This document shows, piece by piece, positions 9,461 through 21,200 of a stretch of 64,000 nucleotides of DNA (positions are counted from its first letter, which is position 1; each line of letters begins with the position of its first letter). The position numbers and the translations under genes are program-made. The stretch comes from Piper betle (taxonomy: Eukaryota; Streptophyta; Magnoliopsida; Piperales; Piperaceae), in contig JAURVB010000736.1 in assembly GCA_033002965.1 (NCBI GenBank), forward strand, positions 62,001 to 126,000, in the 5' to 3' direction. The notes under the pieces are model-generated. The model made no database searches and was not told the origin of the DNA. It was given only the letters and a program-made list of their open reading frames with translations.

Positions 9461-10270
9461 AATAAGATTAATAATTCAAACAATAGTTAATCCCATCGGC
9501 AGATACCTAGCACAACATTAATATTTAGTCTTTGGACAGAAATATTAATTTATAAGTGGTACTCTCAGTGCAATAATCAAATATTGACAATAAATCCTGT
9601 CAAATAATAAACCTTCCTTTGGGCCGATTTATTATCCACATGGAAACTTGATAATTATCCCATATTTATTACCGCAAATGACTATATAATTCTGTCAAAT
9701 ATTAACCTTCCTTTGGGCCGATTAATATTCACATGAATCATATACCACAACTGTCTTAATATTTTAAAATAAATTAATTTCCACAGAAGAGGCTACTTTG
9801 GCAACATATTGTAGTCTTTAATAAATTTTAAAATATTAATCATAACTGAACCATAATTTGAATTTAATAATCCCAAATAACATAAAACTGAAAAAGGTTA
9901 TAAAAATATCTTTATTTGGAAATTTCTGAAATTATAATCTTTTGTAACTTTATTGTCCTCATTTAATATTTTACCAAAAGAGGACCTTGATTTGAGAACA
10001 AATATCCCATATACAATTTCTTGTAATTTCCTTACCCACTGACAATGCAAAATTTAGGGTTATTCCCAATGAGTTAAAGACCAAATCAATTTGTTCTTAT
10101 AGATAGAAGTGATAAATAAAAGAATATTTCCCAAAGATCAAAATTATTTGATTAATGAATAAACAATATCACCCTTTTGTCCAATAAGATATCAAAGTGG
10201 ATGATTGACTCATTAAAAATAAATAAATAAATACAAATCAAATTAATTCTCAATGATCTCATATGAAGAA
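9461..10270 (-). other. Untranslated leader of the Copia element with repeated modules
   Basis: About 0.8 kb between the primer binding site and gag has no frame. Two modules, near 9604-9645 and 9700-9735, share 'ccttcctttgggccgatt' followed by an attat/aatat and 'cacatg'. A third, weaker relative lies near 9488-9535. Repeated leader sequence may act in packaging or translation control; that is an inference. Confidence 0.6.
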
Positions 10271-10282
10271 GCTCTGATACCA
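10271..10282 (-). other. Primer binding site of the Copia element (initiator tRNA-Met)
   Basis: The minus strand reads TGGTATCAGAGC, which pairs with the 3' end of plant initiator tRNA-Met, two bases from the LTR edge. This is the usual Copia priming site. Confidence 0.92.
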
Positions 10283-10284
10283 CT

Positions 10285-10798
10285 TGTTGAATAAAAACTT
10301 TAACTTTAACCAAATTATACAGATGATAAAACCATCATCAATAAAACCTTTCTTCAGATTAAATCATCAAGAAAATAAAATTTAATTACAGAAGCATACC
10401 TGAATCCATAATAGCAAAACGATTATTCACTTCTTTAGGTTTTGATCTTTCAAATTCTGCACCGGTTCTCCAAAGCCAGAGTTTCTGGATGATGGGATAC
10501 CAGAAAAGAAAAACTACGGTGCGAATTCGGGATTATAACCGTATTTATTTGTATAACTGTATTTATCTTTATCTTTCATAATTCCAATTTAACCCATCAT
10601 AAATTAGAGATTATGAAAACGGTATCTACACATATTTATCCATACTCATCTTAAATATATGGTATCTCTAAATATTTATCTTAAATATTAATGGCCCATT
10701 AACCTTAACTTTAATAGATCAATTTAATTTAGGCTCAAACCTTATTAATAGCATATGATACAATTATATACTTGTATATATACGTCCAAAATCTAACA
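10285..10798 (-). repeat. 5' LTR of the Copia element
   Basis: 514 bp. In + orientation it starts TGTTGAATAAAA and ends TCTAACA, followed at once by TGATC (10799-10803). It carries the promoter in minus orientation, pointing towards gag and towards the 3' flank of glycine-rich gene copy 2. Confidence 0.93.
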
Positions 10799-11280
10799 TG
10801 ATCATCCATCGGAAACCCCTTTCCATCTTCTCTGAGGGATCGGTTCTCGGCCTTGTTGAGACCGAATTGTCGCTACCATAGCTCCCAAAAAAACCTAGTT
10901 TCAATCCAAGCAGGGGATCCTAGATTTACACAGGACCTATGAAAAGATTGTATCAAAGACAAAGACAATTAGTGACGATAAACCAAGGCATTCCTCCAAA
11001 ACCAATAATTTTCAGAGAATATATAGAAACTTGAGACAGATAAGAGAGGCCAGTTCATCCTTTACGAACTAAAAAATTTGTTCAACCCTTTACGGAAACA
11101 TACGTTGTGTTGCAACTTTTTAGCAAATTGATATAACCCTTACAAAATTGTTGAGGTTAATACAAGTTTTCATGTTCATTAGCCATAGGCTCTTATAATC
11201 TTACTTTAAATGATATAAAAGTAATAACAAATATATAATAATCTTCAATGTAGTCTCACATTAAATACCTCCTACGATAA
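10799..11280 (+). other. Continuation of the 3' flank of glycine-rich gene copy 2
   Basis: This DNA matches the downstream flank of copies 1 (about 2700-2910) and 3 (about 14870-15330), including the 'gagaccgaattgtcgctacc' word. It therefore belonged directly after 4750 before the Copia insertion. No gene was seen. Confidence 0.65.
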
Positions 11281-12024
11281 GATCTGGTTCATTAGCGAGG
11301 ATGTGCATATTAATCTTTAACTTATTTAACCAACTTTTAAAAGAAGGACTTAAATATTAGGCTCATTATGTTGTACTTTGGTCAGCCATTATAATTAGTA
11401 TTATAGTCAATCTGGGACCATATTAGAAAATGAGCTCGATTAGAGACGTGGGCTAGGTTGCTTGCCACGTTAAAGTAGGACATGAGTGAGACCACTAATA
11501 ACAGGTTAAGTGTAGGAATTCTAATAACATAATTTTCTAAAATAGATAGATTATAATAAACCTCAACTTAGCCTCGCTTCTAATACTTTAACGGGTAAGA
11601 TCCGAAATATTGATAGGGATGTGCATATTGATCTTCAACTTTAATAACTAACTTTTGAAACGATAACTTAATTCGTATCATGTTATACTTGGGCCATTAC
11701 AAAACAACTTTAGATAAGAAGTCATATCAAATTATCATGTGGATCATGTAGATATCATGTGACACGCAAACATGAGTATCGTGGCTCTCTTCAATAGGTT
11801 ACTAGCATATTACTTGAATTAAAAAAGCAAACTTAGTCTTATTTGTCCAATACTATGCACTTTAATTATCTAGCAGAGGTGAAAAAAAATCCTAACCGTC
11901 AAGGATTCATGTATCTTTAAAGAATGTAGCTTACAGAATGGCAAAGTACAAAACATTTTCAAAGACAGATGACTCCATGACTGCAAGTAAATAATAAAAC
12001 CTAACTTGAAAACTGCTACGAAAA
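11281..12024. repeat. 744-bp tandem repeat, first unit
   Basis: The unit starts 'gatctggttcattagc' and includes 'catgttatacttgggcc', 'catgtagatatcatgtgac' and 'cctaaccgtcaaggattcat'. The same order recurs from 12025. It encodes nothing recognisable. A related single copy lies after glycine-rich copy 3 (about 15440-16215). Confidence 0.8.
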
Positions 12025-12920
12025 GATCTGGATCATTAGCAGGGATGTGCATATTAATCTTTAACTTATTTAACCAACTATTTAAAGGAAGAACTTAAAT
12101 ATTAGGCTCATTATGTTGTACTTTGGCCAGCCGTTATAATTTATATTATAGTCAATCTGAGATCATATTGGAAAGTAGGCTCGATTAGAGACGTGGGCTA
12201 GACTGTTTGCCACGTTAAAATAGGACATGAGTTAGACCACTAGTAACGGGTTAAGTGTAGGAATTCTAATGGCGTAATTTTTAAAATGGGTAGATTATAA
12301 TGAGCCTCAACTTAGGTCTCGCTTCTAATACTTTAATGGGTAAGATCCGGAATATTGATAAGGATGTGCATATCCATCTTCAACTTTGTTAACTAACTTT
12401 TGAAACGATAACTTAAGTCGTATCATGTTATACTTGGGCCATTACAAAACAATTTTAGATAAGAAGTCATATCAAATTATCCCGTGGATCATGTAGATAT
12501 CATGTGACACGCAAACATGAGTATGGTGGCTCTCTTCAATAGGTTACTAGCATATTACTTGAATAAAAAAACAAATTTAGCCTTATTTGTCCAATACTAT
12601 GCACTTTAATTATCTAGCAGAGGTGAAAAAACAAAAAATCCTAACCGTCAAGGATTCATGTATCTTTAAAGAATGTAGCTTACAGAATGGCAAAGTACAA
12701 AACATTTTCAAAGACAGATGACTCCATGACTGCATGTAGATAATAAAACCTAACTTGAAAACTCTAACGTAGTGTATACTCCATGACTGCATGTAGATAA
12801 TAAAACCTAACTTGAAAACTCTAACGTAGTGTATAAGAATTTGGTCGCACATCAAGCGCAGAATGTGTGATGTTAAAATGTAAAATAGTAAGACAACAAT
12901 AATGTTATTATCTCCAGTTG
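12025..12920. repeat. 744-bp tandem repeat, second unit with extension
   Basis: This unit begins 'gatctggatcattagc' and follows the first unit block by block with scattered substitutions. Its extension beyond about 12770 ('gcacatcaagcgcagaatg' and onward) matches the copy at 16130-16210. A short minus-strand frame across 12610-12855 is an accident of the tandem repeat within it. Confidence 0.75.
12721..12834. repeat. 57-bp tandem duplication
   Basis: Two direct copies of a 57-bp unit beginning 'actccatgactgcatgtaga' lie at 12721-12777 and 12778-12834 and are practically identical, so the duplication is recent. The related copies at 11950 and 16075 have a single unit. Confidence 0.88.
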
Positions 12921-13440
12921 TAGTAAGAACACTGATTAGATATCAAAATAAACTTTGAGGATTTGAACCCTAATGACTACTATTTGGGAGAGGAGTCAGT
13001 GATCTATAAATATGGCCTTGGGAGGGTGGTGTTTTGAATATCTCTTGTTAGTGTTAAACCCTAGAAATCACTTTTAAGTTTTTGGGAGCTCAATCTTATG
13101 TTAGGATTTGATTTACCTATTAACTTGTATTTTTAATGATCTGATTATATAAATCTTAAAAGATGGTAATATAGAGGCAAGACTCAAATGTGTGAGTTTG
13201 ATTTATAATCTCTTTAAGTGTTAGGAGTGTGTATGAGCACTTGGCATATAGAAAAAAGGTGCTTAATTTGAAGACTTTTTAACTCAAGTTGTAAGCTTGA
13301 TAAGAGACAGTTGGCTTCAAGAGGCAGTGCCTCATAGAGTGTTAGGAGCTGGTTATATGATTCCTTGACATTCATACTTGTGAAGAAGGATTTGTTGGTT
13401 GAAGACTCCTTACCGCTTGGTGGTGCTTGAGAAGGAAGGC
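12921..13440. other. Spacer before glycine-rich gene copy 3, no gene seen
   Basis: AT-rich sequence without recognisable coding, RNA gene or transposon ends. It is not shared with copies 1 and 2, whose similarity to copy 3 starts only near 13,440-13,475 ('gaggccatctccacaccatg'). Confidence 0.45.
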
Positions 13441-13977
13441 TATCTTGACGAGGACGTGTGATCGCGAGGCCATCTCCACACCATGTAAACGATCAATTTT
13501 TGTGGCATTTTTGGTGGTTTTTCTTTTTCTCTTCTTTCCTTTTTCATGCTTGTCTTCCTTAGTGACACACCACATAACCATTACCATAATTGTAAGGGCT
13601 TTTATTTACGGTTCATCAACATATATTAAATTCTAATAATTTTGGTAATTTTCTTAAGCATAATGTTTGTGAAAACAGTAATGGCTGTTATATGAGCTAC
13701 CGGGCCCTGCAAAACCTGGCCTGCCCAAGAGCAGAGTACGAGGGGAGTTGTGGCCCAGAACCAAATAAAGAAAATTAGCGGGATTCATGTTTGAACAGGT
13801 ATAAATTTACAATAATTTTTGGGAAGTCGCTTTCATCCCAAAAAGACAAGCTTGAACATTTCAAAGGGATAACATGCAGATTAGGGTGCCAGCGAACCAC
13901 CGAAGCTATTCATTTCGCCATAAAAGCTCCCCCAACCATCTTCTTGAATGTGTATGACCTTAATCACGTTATCCATC

Positions 13978-13984
13978 TATAAAA
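13978..13984 (+). promoter_or_regulatory. TATA box of glycine-rich gene copy 3
   Basis: TATAAAA lies 59 bp upstream of the ATG at 14043, at the same spacing as in copy 1 and in the same conserved context. Confidence 0.7.
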
Positions 13985-14042
13985 CCCACTAGCAGCTGCT
14001 GGTTACTCAACAATCATTGAAAACCAATTAAGCTACTTCAAA

Positions 14043-14378
14043 ATGGTTAGCGTTCGGCTTATCCAGATCCTTGTGCTTCTTGCCCTCTTTGCAGGCAGTG
14101 CAAGTGCAAGGAAACTGGCCGGGGCACATGAAGGCCTTGAAGAGGATAAGAGCTTTTTCTTTCCTGGCCTAGGAGGTGGAGGTGGCTTCGGAGGTGGAGG
14201 TGGTGGTGGCCTCGGTGGTGCAGGTTTTGGTGGCGGAGCTGGCTATGGAGGTGGCCTCGGAGGCCTGGGTGGACTTGGTGGTGGTGGTGGTGGAGGATTC
14301 GGGGGTGGCGGCGGACTTGGTGGACTTGGTGGTGGATACGGTGGTGGTGCCGGGGGTGGTTTTGGTGGATTCCCCTAA
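14043..14378 (+). CDS. Small secreted glycine-rich protein, copy 3
   Basis: A 111-residue single-exon paralogue, nearly identical to copy 1 (109 residues). It has the same signal peptide of about 22 residues ending in Ser-Ala-Ser-Ala, the same acidic linker and Phe-Phe-Phe-Pro-Gly, and a Gly-Gly-X domain two residues longer with a Gly-Phe-Pro end. A normal TATA box lies 59 bp upstream. The frame is open and the promoter is not interrupted. The protein is expected in the extracellular matrix or cell wall, as inferred from plant class I glycine-rich proteins. The near identity to copy 1 over the coding and promoter regions points to a recent duplication or gene conversion. Confidence 0.88.
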   Translation: MVSVRLIQILVLLALFAGSASARKLAGAHEGLEEDKSFFFPGLGGGGGFGGGGGGGLGGAGFGGGAGYGGGLGGLGGLGGGGGGGFGGGGGLGGLGGGYGGGAGGGFGGFP

Positions 14379-14531
14379 TGGGTGCAAGCATGCATGAATT
14401 AATATTATGGTGTGCAAGTACTGTTACTACGTACGGCTACGTTTGAAGAACTTCTATGCATGTATAATTGTAATCCTTTCGTGGAAAATAATAAGTGATG
14501 TTGGGAAAATGCTTATTGTTACTATGCAAGT

Positions 14532-14533
<2 letters not shown>

Positions 14534-14584
<51 letters not shown>
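14534..14584. repeat. AT dinucleotide microsatellite
   Basis: About 25 AT units lie in the 3' flank of glycine-rich copy 3. The matching position after copy 1 (2413-2425) has only six or so units, and copy 2 has none, so the tract expanded after duplication. Confidence 0.92.
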
Positions 14585-14585
<1 letters not shown>

Positions 14586-15080
14586 CACATCATACCGCCA
14601 ATTAATTTATAGTCTTAGGAGGTTATATTTTCTATCGCCAATTAATTTATATATATATAGCACATCATATCGGCTTACCGAAAACGAACTCGTTATTTTG
14701 GCTATTACAGTTAGTTAATTTGTTTCCAAGAAAAACCTTTTTATCCTTTTTGTAAAAAGGTTAGAAGAGGATGAGCAGCATACGTTTTCTGAAATTCGAT
14801 GAAAATTTTTTGGCCCTTCCAATTCTCTGAGACGGGTTTTATCCTTGCGACAGATCAAGTGGAAACCCCATTCCATCTTCTCTGAGTGATCGGTTCTCAG
14901 CCTCGTTGAGACCGAATTGTCGCTACCATAGCTCCCAAAAAATCCTCGTTTCAATCCTAAAGGCAAGGGGATCCTAGATTTGCACTGGACCCTTGAAAAG
15001 ATGGTATCAAAGACAGACAATTAGAGACGATAAACCGAGGCATTCCTCCAAAACCAATATTTTTCTGAGAAAATATAGAC

Positions 15081-16215
15081 ACTTTAGACAGCATTGGGAA
15101 AAACAAGGGCTTCCACAGAATCAACTGGTGTAAAAACAAGGGCTCCCACGCCCAACAGTTTCCTCTTCCATTGGCTCGTAATCCAAACAAGAGGCAAGTT
15201 CATCCTATCAAATACATGATTCATCCCTTAGGAACCAAAAAATTTGTTCAACCCTTTACCGAAACATCCATTGTGGTGCAACTTTTAAGTAAATTGATAT
15301 AAACCTTACAAAATTGTTGAGGCTAATACAAGTTTTCATCTTCATTGGCCATAGGCTCTTCTAATATTACAGTGTAAACGATATAAAAGTAATAACAAGG
15401 ATATAATACCCTTCAATTTAATTTTATATCAAATACCTTCTATGATAAGTCTGATTCATTAACGGGGTTATGAAATGATTTAAATATTCAACTCATCATG
15501 TTGTACTTGGGCCATTACAATTAATATTATAGCCAATTCACAACCATATTGGAAAGTGAGTTAGATTAGAGATGTGGACTAAGCTTCTTGCCACGTTAAA
15601 ATAGGACGTAAAGTTGGCCACTAATAGCGGGTTAAGTGTGGAATTCCGATTACATTTGTTTTTAAAGTGGGTGGATTTTAAGAATCCTTAACTTAGCCTC
15701 ATATTTAATATTTCATAGTATAAGATCCAAAATATTAGTAAAAATGCACATATTAACCTTCAACTTTGTTAACTAATTTTTAAAATGATGACATAAGTCC
15801 TGTCATGTTATAATGGGGCCATTACAAAACAACTTTAGATAAAAAGTCATATCAAATTATCGTGTGGATCATGTAGATATCATATGACACGCAAACATGA
15901 GTATAGCGGCTCTTTTCAAAAAAAAATTAAATTTAGCCTTATTTGTCCAATACTATGCTCTTTAATTATCTAGCAGAGATGAAAAAACAAAAATCCTAAC
16001 CGTCAAGGATTCATGTATCTTTAAAGAATGTAGCTTACAGAATCGCAAAGTACAAAACATTTTCAAATACAGATGACTCCAGCAAGTAGATAATAAAGCC
16101 TAACTCGAAAACTCTAATGTAGTGTATAAGAATTTGGTCGGACATCAGGCGCAGAATGGGTGATTTTAAAATGTAAAATAGTAAGACAACAATAATGTAT
16201 TATTACGGGCACTAG
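15081..16215. repeat. Spacer repeat related to 11,100-12,920
   Basis: This stretch follows the DNA after glycine-rich copy 2: 'caaaattgttgagg' near 15310, the 'gtctgattcattaac' block near 15445, then 'catgtagatatcat' near 15870 and 'cctaaccgtcaaggattcat' near 15995. It holds a single copy of the unit that is tandemly doubled at 11281-12768. No gene was seen. Confidence 0.7.
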
Positions 16216-16481
16216 TAAGGACACCGATTAGACAACATGGCTGCTTTCAAGAGGAAAATTAAGAGACATGATAGCTGAAAGAGCACATACAAGTACTACA
16301 CAAATATATATTTATAATGACAATTTTTAAGATTGTCAGCTACCATTTCACTTAGATACCAATATTCAAAATTCCAATACATAGCAAAATATTTTTTTAA
16401 TTAAGACTAATTTATAACATTTTCATAATATCCATGTCCACAACCACGCCTGACTCACATTATTAAGAGCATGTTTCCAAG

Positions 16482-17193
16482 TACGGCTGTTAAATGAGTG
16501 AGTGAACTGAGTTTAGCTTGTGTTCAAACTTGGCTTAAATAGTTTGAAGTTCATTCAAACTTGACTCGAGATCGAACTAATTTTGAACATACATGCTTGA
16601 ACTCGACTCGAATATTTTTTATTTTGTTCGAGTTCGACTTGAGCTTGAATACACTTAAACTGTTTAATTTTAACAAGTTCGAAGCCAACTTATTCGTGAG
16701 CTCGAAACTGGAATTTTGACGAGCTCGAACCTAACTTATTCGTAAGCTTGAAACTGGTTTAAATTTTGATGAGCTCGAACCTAACTCGTTCATGAGCTTG
16801 AAATTGGCTTGATTATAAAGTAGAAAGTAACTCACTTAAAAAAATACAGTCAACTTGGATTAAACGCACGACTTCCAGGTCTTCAACTTGAATTCTTCCT
16901 ATCCAAGATATCTCACTACTTTATTATTATATTATATAAAAATAAATATAACTAGTTACAATTAAACTTATTAGTATGTATATACATATACATATATATA
17001 TATATATATAAAGACTATATTATTATATTATTTTATCAAATCTAGTTCGAGTTGAGCCGAACACTGCGTTAGTCAAACTCGGCTCGAAAGATTCGAGTTC
17101 GAGCTCGAGTATTTAAATGTCGAGTTTCGAGTCGAGTCAAACCAAGCCGAACACCAAATACTCATAAGTTGGTCCACTCAATTAACAACCCTA
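16482..17193. mobile_element. hAT-like non-autonomous element with perfect target duplication
   Basis: The 712-bp element is flanked by the exact 8-bp repeat TTTCCAAG (16474-16481 and 17194-17201). Its ends are inverted: TACGGCTGTTAAATGAG at the left, and AGGGTTGTTAATTGAG reading inward from the right. Subterminal DNA is rich in 'gagctcgaa' and 'ctcgactcgaa' motifs, with a central AT microsatellite (about 16980-17010). There is no transposase frame. An 8-bp duplication with TAGGG-like ends fits the hAT superfamily. Two further members lie at 40154-43095 and 47264-48040. Confidence 0.88.
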
Positions 17194-17201
17194 TTTCCAA
17201 G

Positions 17202-18265
17202 GAGGCCATTAGGTAAGCCATCGGCATGGGCGAAATTGCCCTTGTCTTGAATCCGTTGACAAAGCTGAAAAAGAGACCAAACATTATAACATAGCGTAAC
17301 ATATGAGAATAAATAAAATAAACACAAAACTTCCATATTCCATGTCAATGTCCACAATCGCCCCTCCCTAGCCTACCTCCTCTCACACAATTTCCGTGAA
17401 CCTAGCCATTTTTTGGAAGTAGTAAGTTTTCAACTTTGTTTTAACGTGATAAACACTTTAAAATCTTTAAGTATAATGATGGGAATATCTAGTAACCAAC
17501 GTGAGAAATCCAGCTTGGAAAACCAAAAGAGTTGAAGTTTGGGAAGGATCGGCACTGCTTTGGTTGGGATTTCGGTAGCCTAAGATGCAAGGTTTTAGAC
17601 AAGGAAGAAATGTTTTTAACCTTTGGTAGACTTTCAATAGGCTCTTCCGCAATTGGAGACCTAGGGCCTAATTGGTAAAAGTTAAACGTCATACTTCCAT
17701 AAACCTTCCGGTGAGGTTTCAACAACCAAAATATTATCATGTCATGTCCATGTCCATGCCCGCATTCACCTGGCTAAGCCAACCCACTAGTTTAGTTAAT
17801 CCGAACCGAGCCAACTCATCCCATTTGACTTACTTCAATTCAGCCCATTTGACTCGATTCATTATTTTTAACCATTTTCCATTTTCATCTTGACCATTGA
17901 GACATCAATAGACCAATCAACTTAAGATGTTATTGGTATATTATTGGGTCTACAACCTAATAAGTCCTCAGTTGATGCCTAGAGAGTTCAAAAAGAAATA
18001 TAAAATTAATTTCTTCATATAAAAATTAACTCTCATGGCCAGTCTAATATAATTATATTTTAGATCAATATCATATGTTACTGACATTTTTTTATATTAT
18101 ATATGTCTGTATAAGAGATCATATTGTCATAATAAGGAGTGAAACAAAGACTTAAACTCATTAAGAGATAACTAACTTTTTGCCAGAATTGATTGGGAAG
18201 ATTGATGTAAACAAGATAAACTTACATTGCTTCAAATGTACTCAGATAAAATACACAACACTACA
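17202..18265. other. Downstream flank of UTP6, no gene seen
   Basis: No transposon end, RNA gene or credible coding frame was found. The UTP6 3' untranslated region (minus strand) must lie just left of 18266, but no clear polyadenylation signal could be chosen. Confidence 0.4.
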
Positions 18266-21200
18266 TCAAAATTTTTCTGCGCCAAGAATTGATGCTCTGT
18301 CCTTGAGTATTTTCCGAGCACGCCAATTAACAGCATTGGCCGCCTCGGGTGATCCTGCCTGCGGATTATTAAATGTTTTAGAGCAAAGTTTCAACGTTGC
18401 GCAAATACATGTCGAACTGCTGAGATTGTCCATGAAATTTCTTACCTTAAGTTCGAAGGAATAGTATTCTCTCCACAATGATACATCATCCTTGTAAAGG
18501 TCCAGGGCAGATTCATATAGCTTGCGCGCGTTCACAAGACCATCATTGATTCCAGAATGTGCAAGATTGGACTCCAACTCAATGCAATGTCTAAAAAGTC
18601 TGAGGTTTGCACTGGGTGAAGATAAAAATCTGCTTCAAAGCCCCCAAAATCAACAAAATACCGATCAGATACTTAACAAAGAGGGTCATTTCACATACAC
18701 TAACTGTAGAGCGCCGCTCTCTATTAGAAGAGCCACACCAATCAATACAAACATTTCTTTTACTTTTCTTACAAACAAGTGTCCAGAGAAGTGGCACTAG
18801 TTTTTCTCCTCACTTAAAAAAAATTGTGCAGTGTTTTTTTCAATTGACAAAATTTGACAAGCAAAGTACGAAAGCAAGCTTTAATGAAACTACCAGATGG
18901 TTCATACCTTTTGTACACTTCTCTTGCTCTATGTATACCATCTTGCACAAGAACCAAACTCACAAGAGCAGAAGGGATTGAAAATTCAGCTTCGTTTCTA
19001 CCAGATCTAACTAAAGCTGCTAAAAGCATCTCCATTAACTTGTCAAAATACTCCCTTCTATTTGCAAAGAATCTTATAGCCTGAAATAGAAACCAGAAGA
19101 AAAATAGATCAGATAATTCATATCAAATTTTCCGATCGACAAAAACTTGTCATGAAGTGTATTAAAAAGAAAAGTAGTTTTAAATTTGTATTGGCATATA
19201 TCTATGTCGTCATATGCTTGAGACTTCACAGCCATGTTTCATAAGCAATATACAATAATGGGAAACTTTAAATAGCATACCATAAGCCATAAACTGTCTG
19301 CCTCTGCAACATTTAGTTTTGAGAGGACTGTTCTAAGTAAGTCAAATACAGAATTTAAGCTTTCTTTACTTATTGGAACAGATTCTTTTGCCACCCATTT
19401 CATCTCTATTGAAGCTCTTAAGACCCATAAATTAGCTGTGACAGAAAGATGTCTATTGCACAACTTATCCGCTAATTTTCTGGCTTCCTCCAACTCACCA
19501 ATTTGCAAATATAGGGAAATATACTGGTATGCAAGATCATCATTAAGAAACCCTCTGTTTTTTGCATTTTCATATACAGTTATAAGCTTCGATGTAATAT
19601 CCACTGCACTAGTCAACTCCTTGCTAATCCAACATAAACTGGAACTGCCACTGTCAGGAATAATAAGATCCAACAAAAATTTTGCATAAAATGAGAATAT
19701 TTTTGCAGACGCGACAGTATCCAATGCCTCTTCATATACCTATACAAAGATGACAAATTGAAGATGCAACGTCAGACAATATCACTACACCAGAATGATT
19801 TGATCAATCAATTAAAGTGAAAGGATGATTACATAAACTGCTCATCATGCAGATCAATAATATTATCATACATCTTGTTGAGAAATACGTGTTGTTTATG
19901 ATAATGTTTGACTTGTTCAATGCTTATCTGTTTGTTATAGAAGTATGTTGGGAGATAATTTTAGTTGTTGCTAGTTTCTAAGTAATCACAAAATTCATAC
20001 TTGTGATCATTCTTGTACAGTATATTGTCTATAAATACATGAATAAGAAGATAGATCATTAAGATCTGACCTATTGTTCTCCTATCTATCAACCAACTTG
20101 TTATCCTATCCATTGAAATTTTTAATATTTCAACGCATTCTTATCTATGAAAAGTTTAAATTAACCTTACAGGAAAATGACCCTCAATAACTAAAACAGA
20201 AGACATACAAGAACCATATCGACAGATCAGAAGGTCTGTAATCACTTTCACCTACATATAAATTTAAGAGCAGCTTGTATGCTTATTTTAAAAAAACACG
20301 TTTGTTCACAGAAGTTCAAATCCTGCTTTCTCAAGAAAAATGAACACATGTGAAAAGATGGAACACAGGTATAGCAAACCTGAGAAGCTTTATTGAACAG
20401 GTCAAGGGCAATATTTCCTGAGACATCACCATTCTTCTTATACTGAAGAATTTGATGTCTTGCCAGCCAATCCCAATACTCAGCATCTTCTCGGAAGTCC
20501 TTTTTCATATCATTAATAATATCCTGTTTCAGTCTCTCCGATTGTACTAGGTCTAAATCCTCCAAAATCTCTAGGAAGCGTTTCCTCAAGCTCATGCTCA
20601 TAGGAAGAGCCTCGACAGCTCCACCATATATAGCTTGAAATACAAGTGAAGCCCGTTCACAAAGTGTGTCTGCTTCATTTTCTGTTTCCTCTGCACTCAC
20701 TAATCTATTTTGATCTTGTTTTCCCGCATCCAAGATCATAAACAAGTCCTGATTTTCTTCTTTCCATTTTTCTTCCTCCACATTTTTAGGTGCCTGAGAC
20801 AATGTACTCTTTTCTTCTCCAAGAGCAACTTTCCTGGCTTTTAATTTGTTGATGTATGTCAGCTCCATCCTGACATACTCAACCCAAAGGTCCTCCGACT
20901 TCGGACAAACACGCAAAGCTCTTTGCATATGAGCACGAGCCGCTGCGACATTCAGGTTTTGATCAAACTCCCAGGCAGCTGCATAAATCCAAAGGCCTGG
21001 AACATTTGGGTGAAACCTAATTGCCTGAGCCAGTACCTGCAACAAATATAAAATTCAAATCAAGGAACATTACGCCCAAGAAAAACATTTTCAATATTCA
21101 GACATGGAGAAGACGATCTAAGTTTACTGGAAAAAATTAATTAGTGGAACAAAACAGCAAAACAAAATGCCACCAATCGAAGCGCCAAACCTACTTCATC

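Larger units (their letters stand above)
4756..10798 (-). mobile_element. Ty1/Copia LTR retrotransposon, complete in structure but coding-defective
   Basis: The 6043-bp element lies in minus orientation between perfect TGATC duplications. It has two LTRs (4756-5272 and 10285-10798), a polypurine tract next to the left LTR and a primer binding site for initiator tRNA-Met next to the right LTR. Gag, zinc knuckle, protease, integrase, reverse transcriptase and RNase H remnants occur in the Copia order (integrase before reverse transcriptase), read right to left. Several frameshifts and a deletion in integrase make it non-autonomous. The LTRs differ by roughly 20 substitutions and a few 1-bp indels by eye, about 4%. 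It inserted after the glycine-rich gene duplication, since it splits the 3' flank of copy 2. Confidence 0.96.
13441..15080 (+). repeat. Segmental duplication, unit 3 (contains the third glycine-rich protein gene)
   Basis: From the 'gaggccatctccacaccatg' block onward, this DNA follows unit 1 (from about 1343) through promoter, gene and 3' flank. Copies 1 and 3 are closer to each other than to copy 2 in promoter, TATA box and protein length. Confidence 0.8.

Noticed and set aside
12610..12855. 81-codon minus-strand frame with an internal 19-residue repeat
   Set aside because: The repeat simply reflects the 57-bp tandem duplication in non-coding spacer; the related copies have no matching frame.
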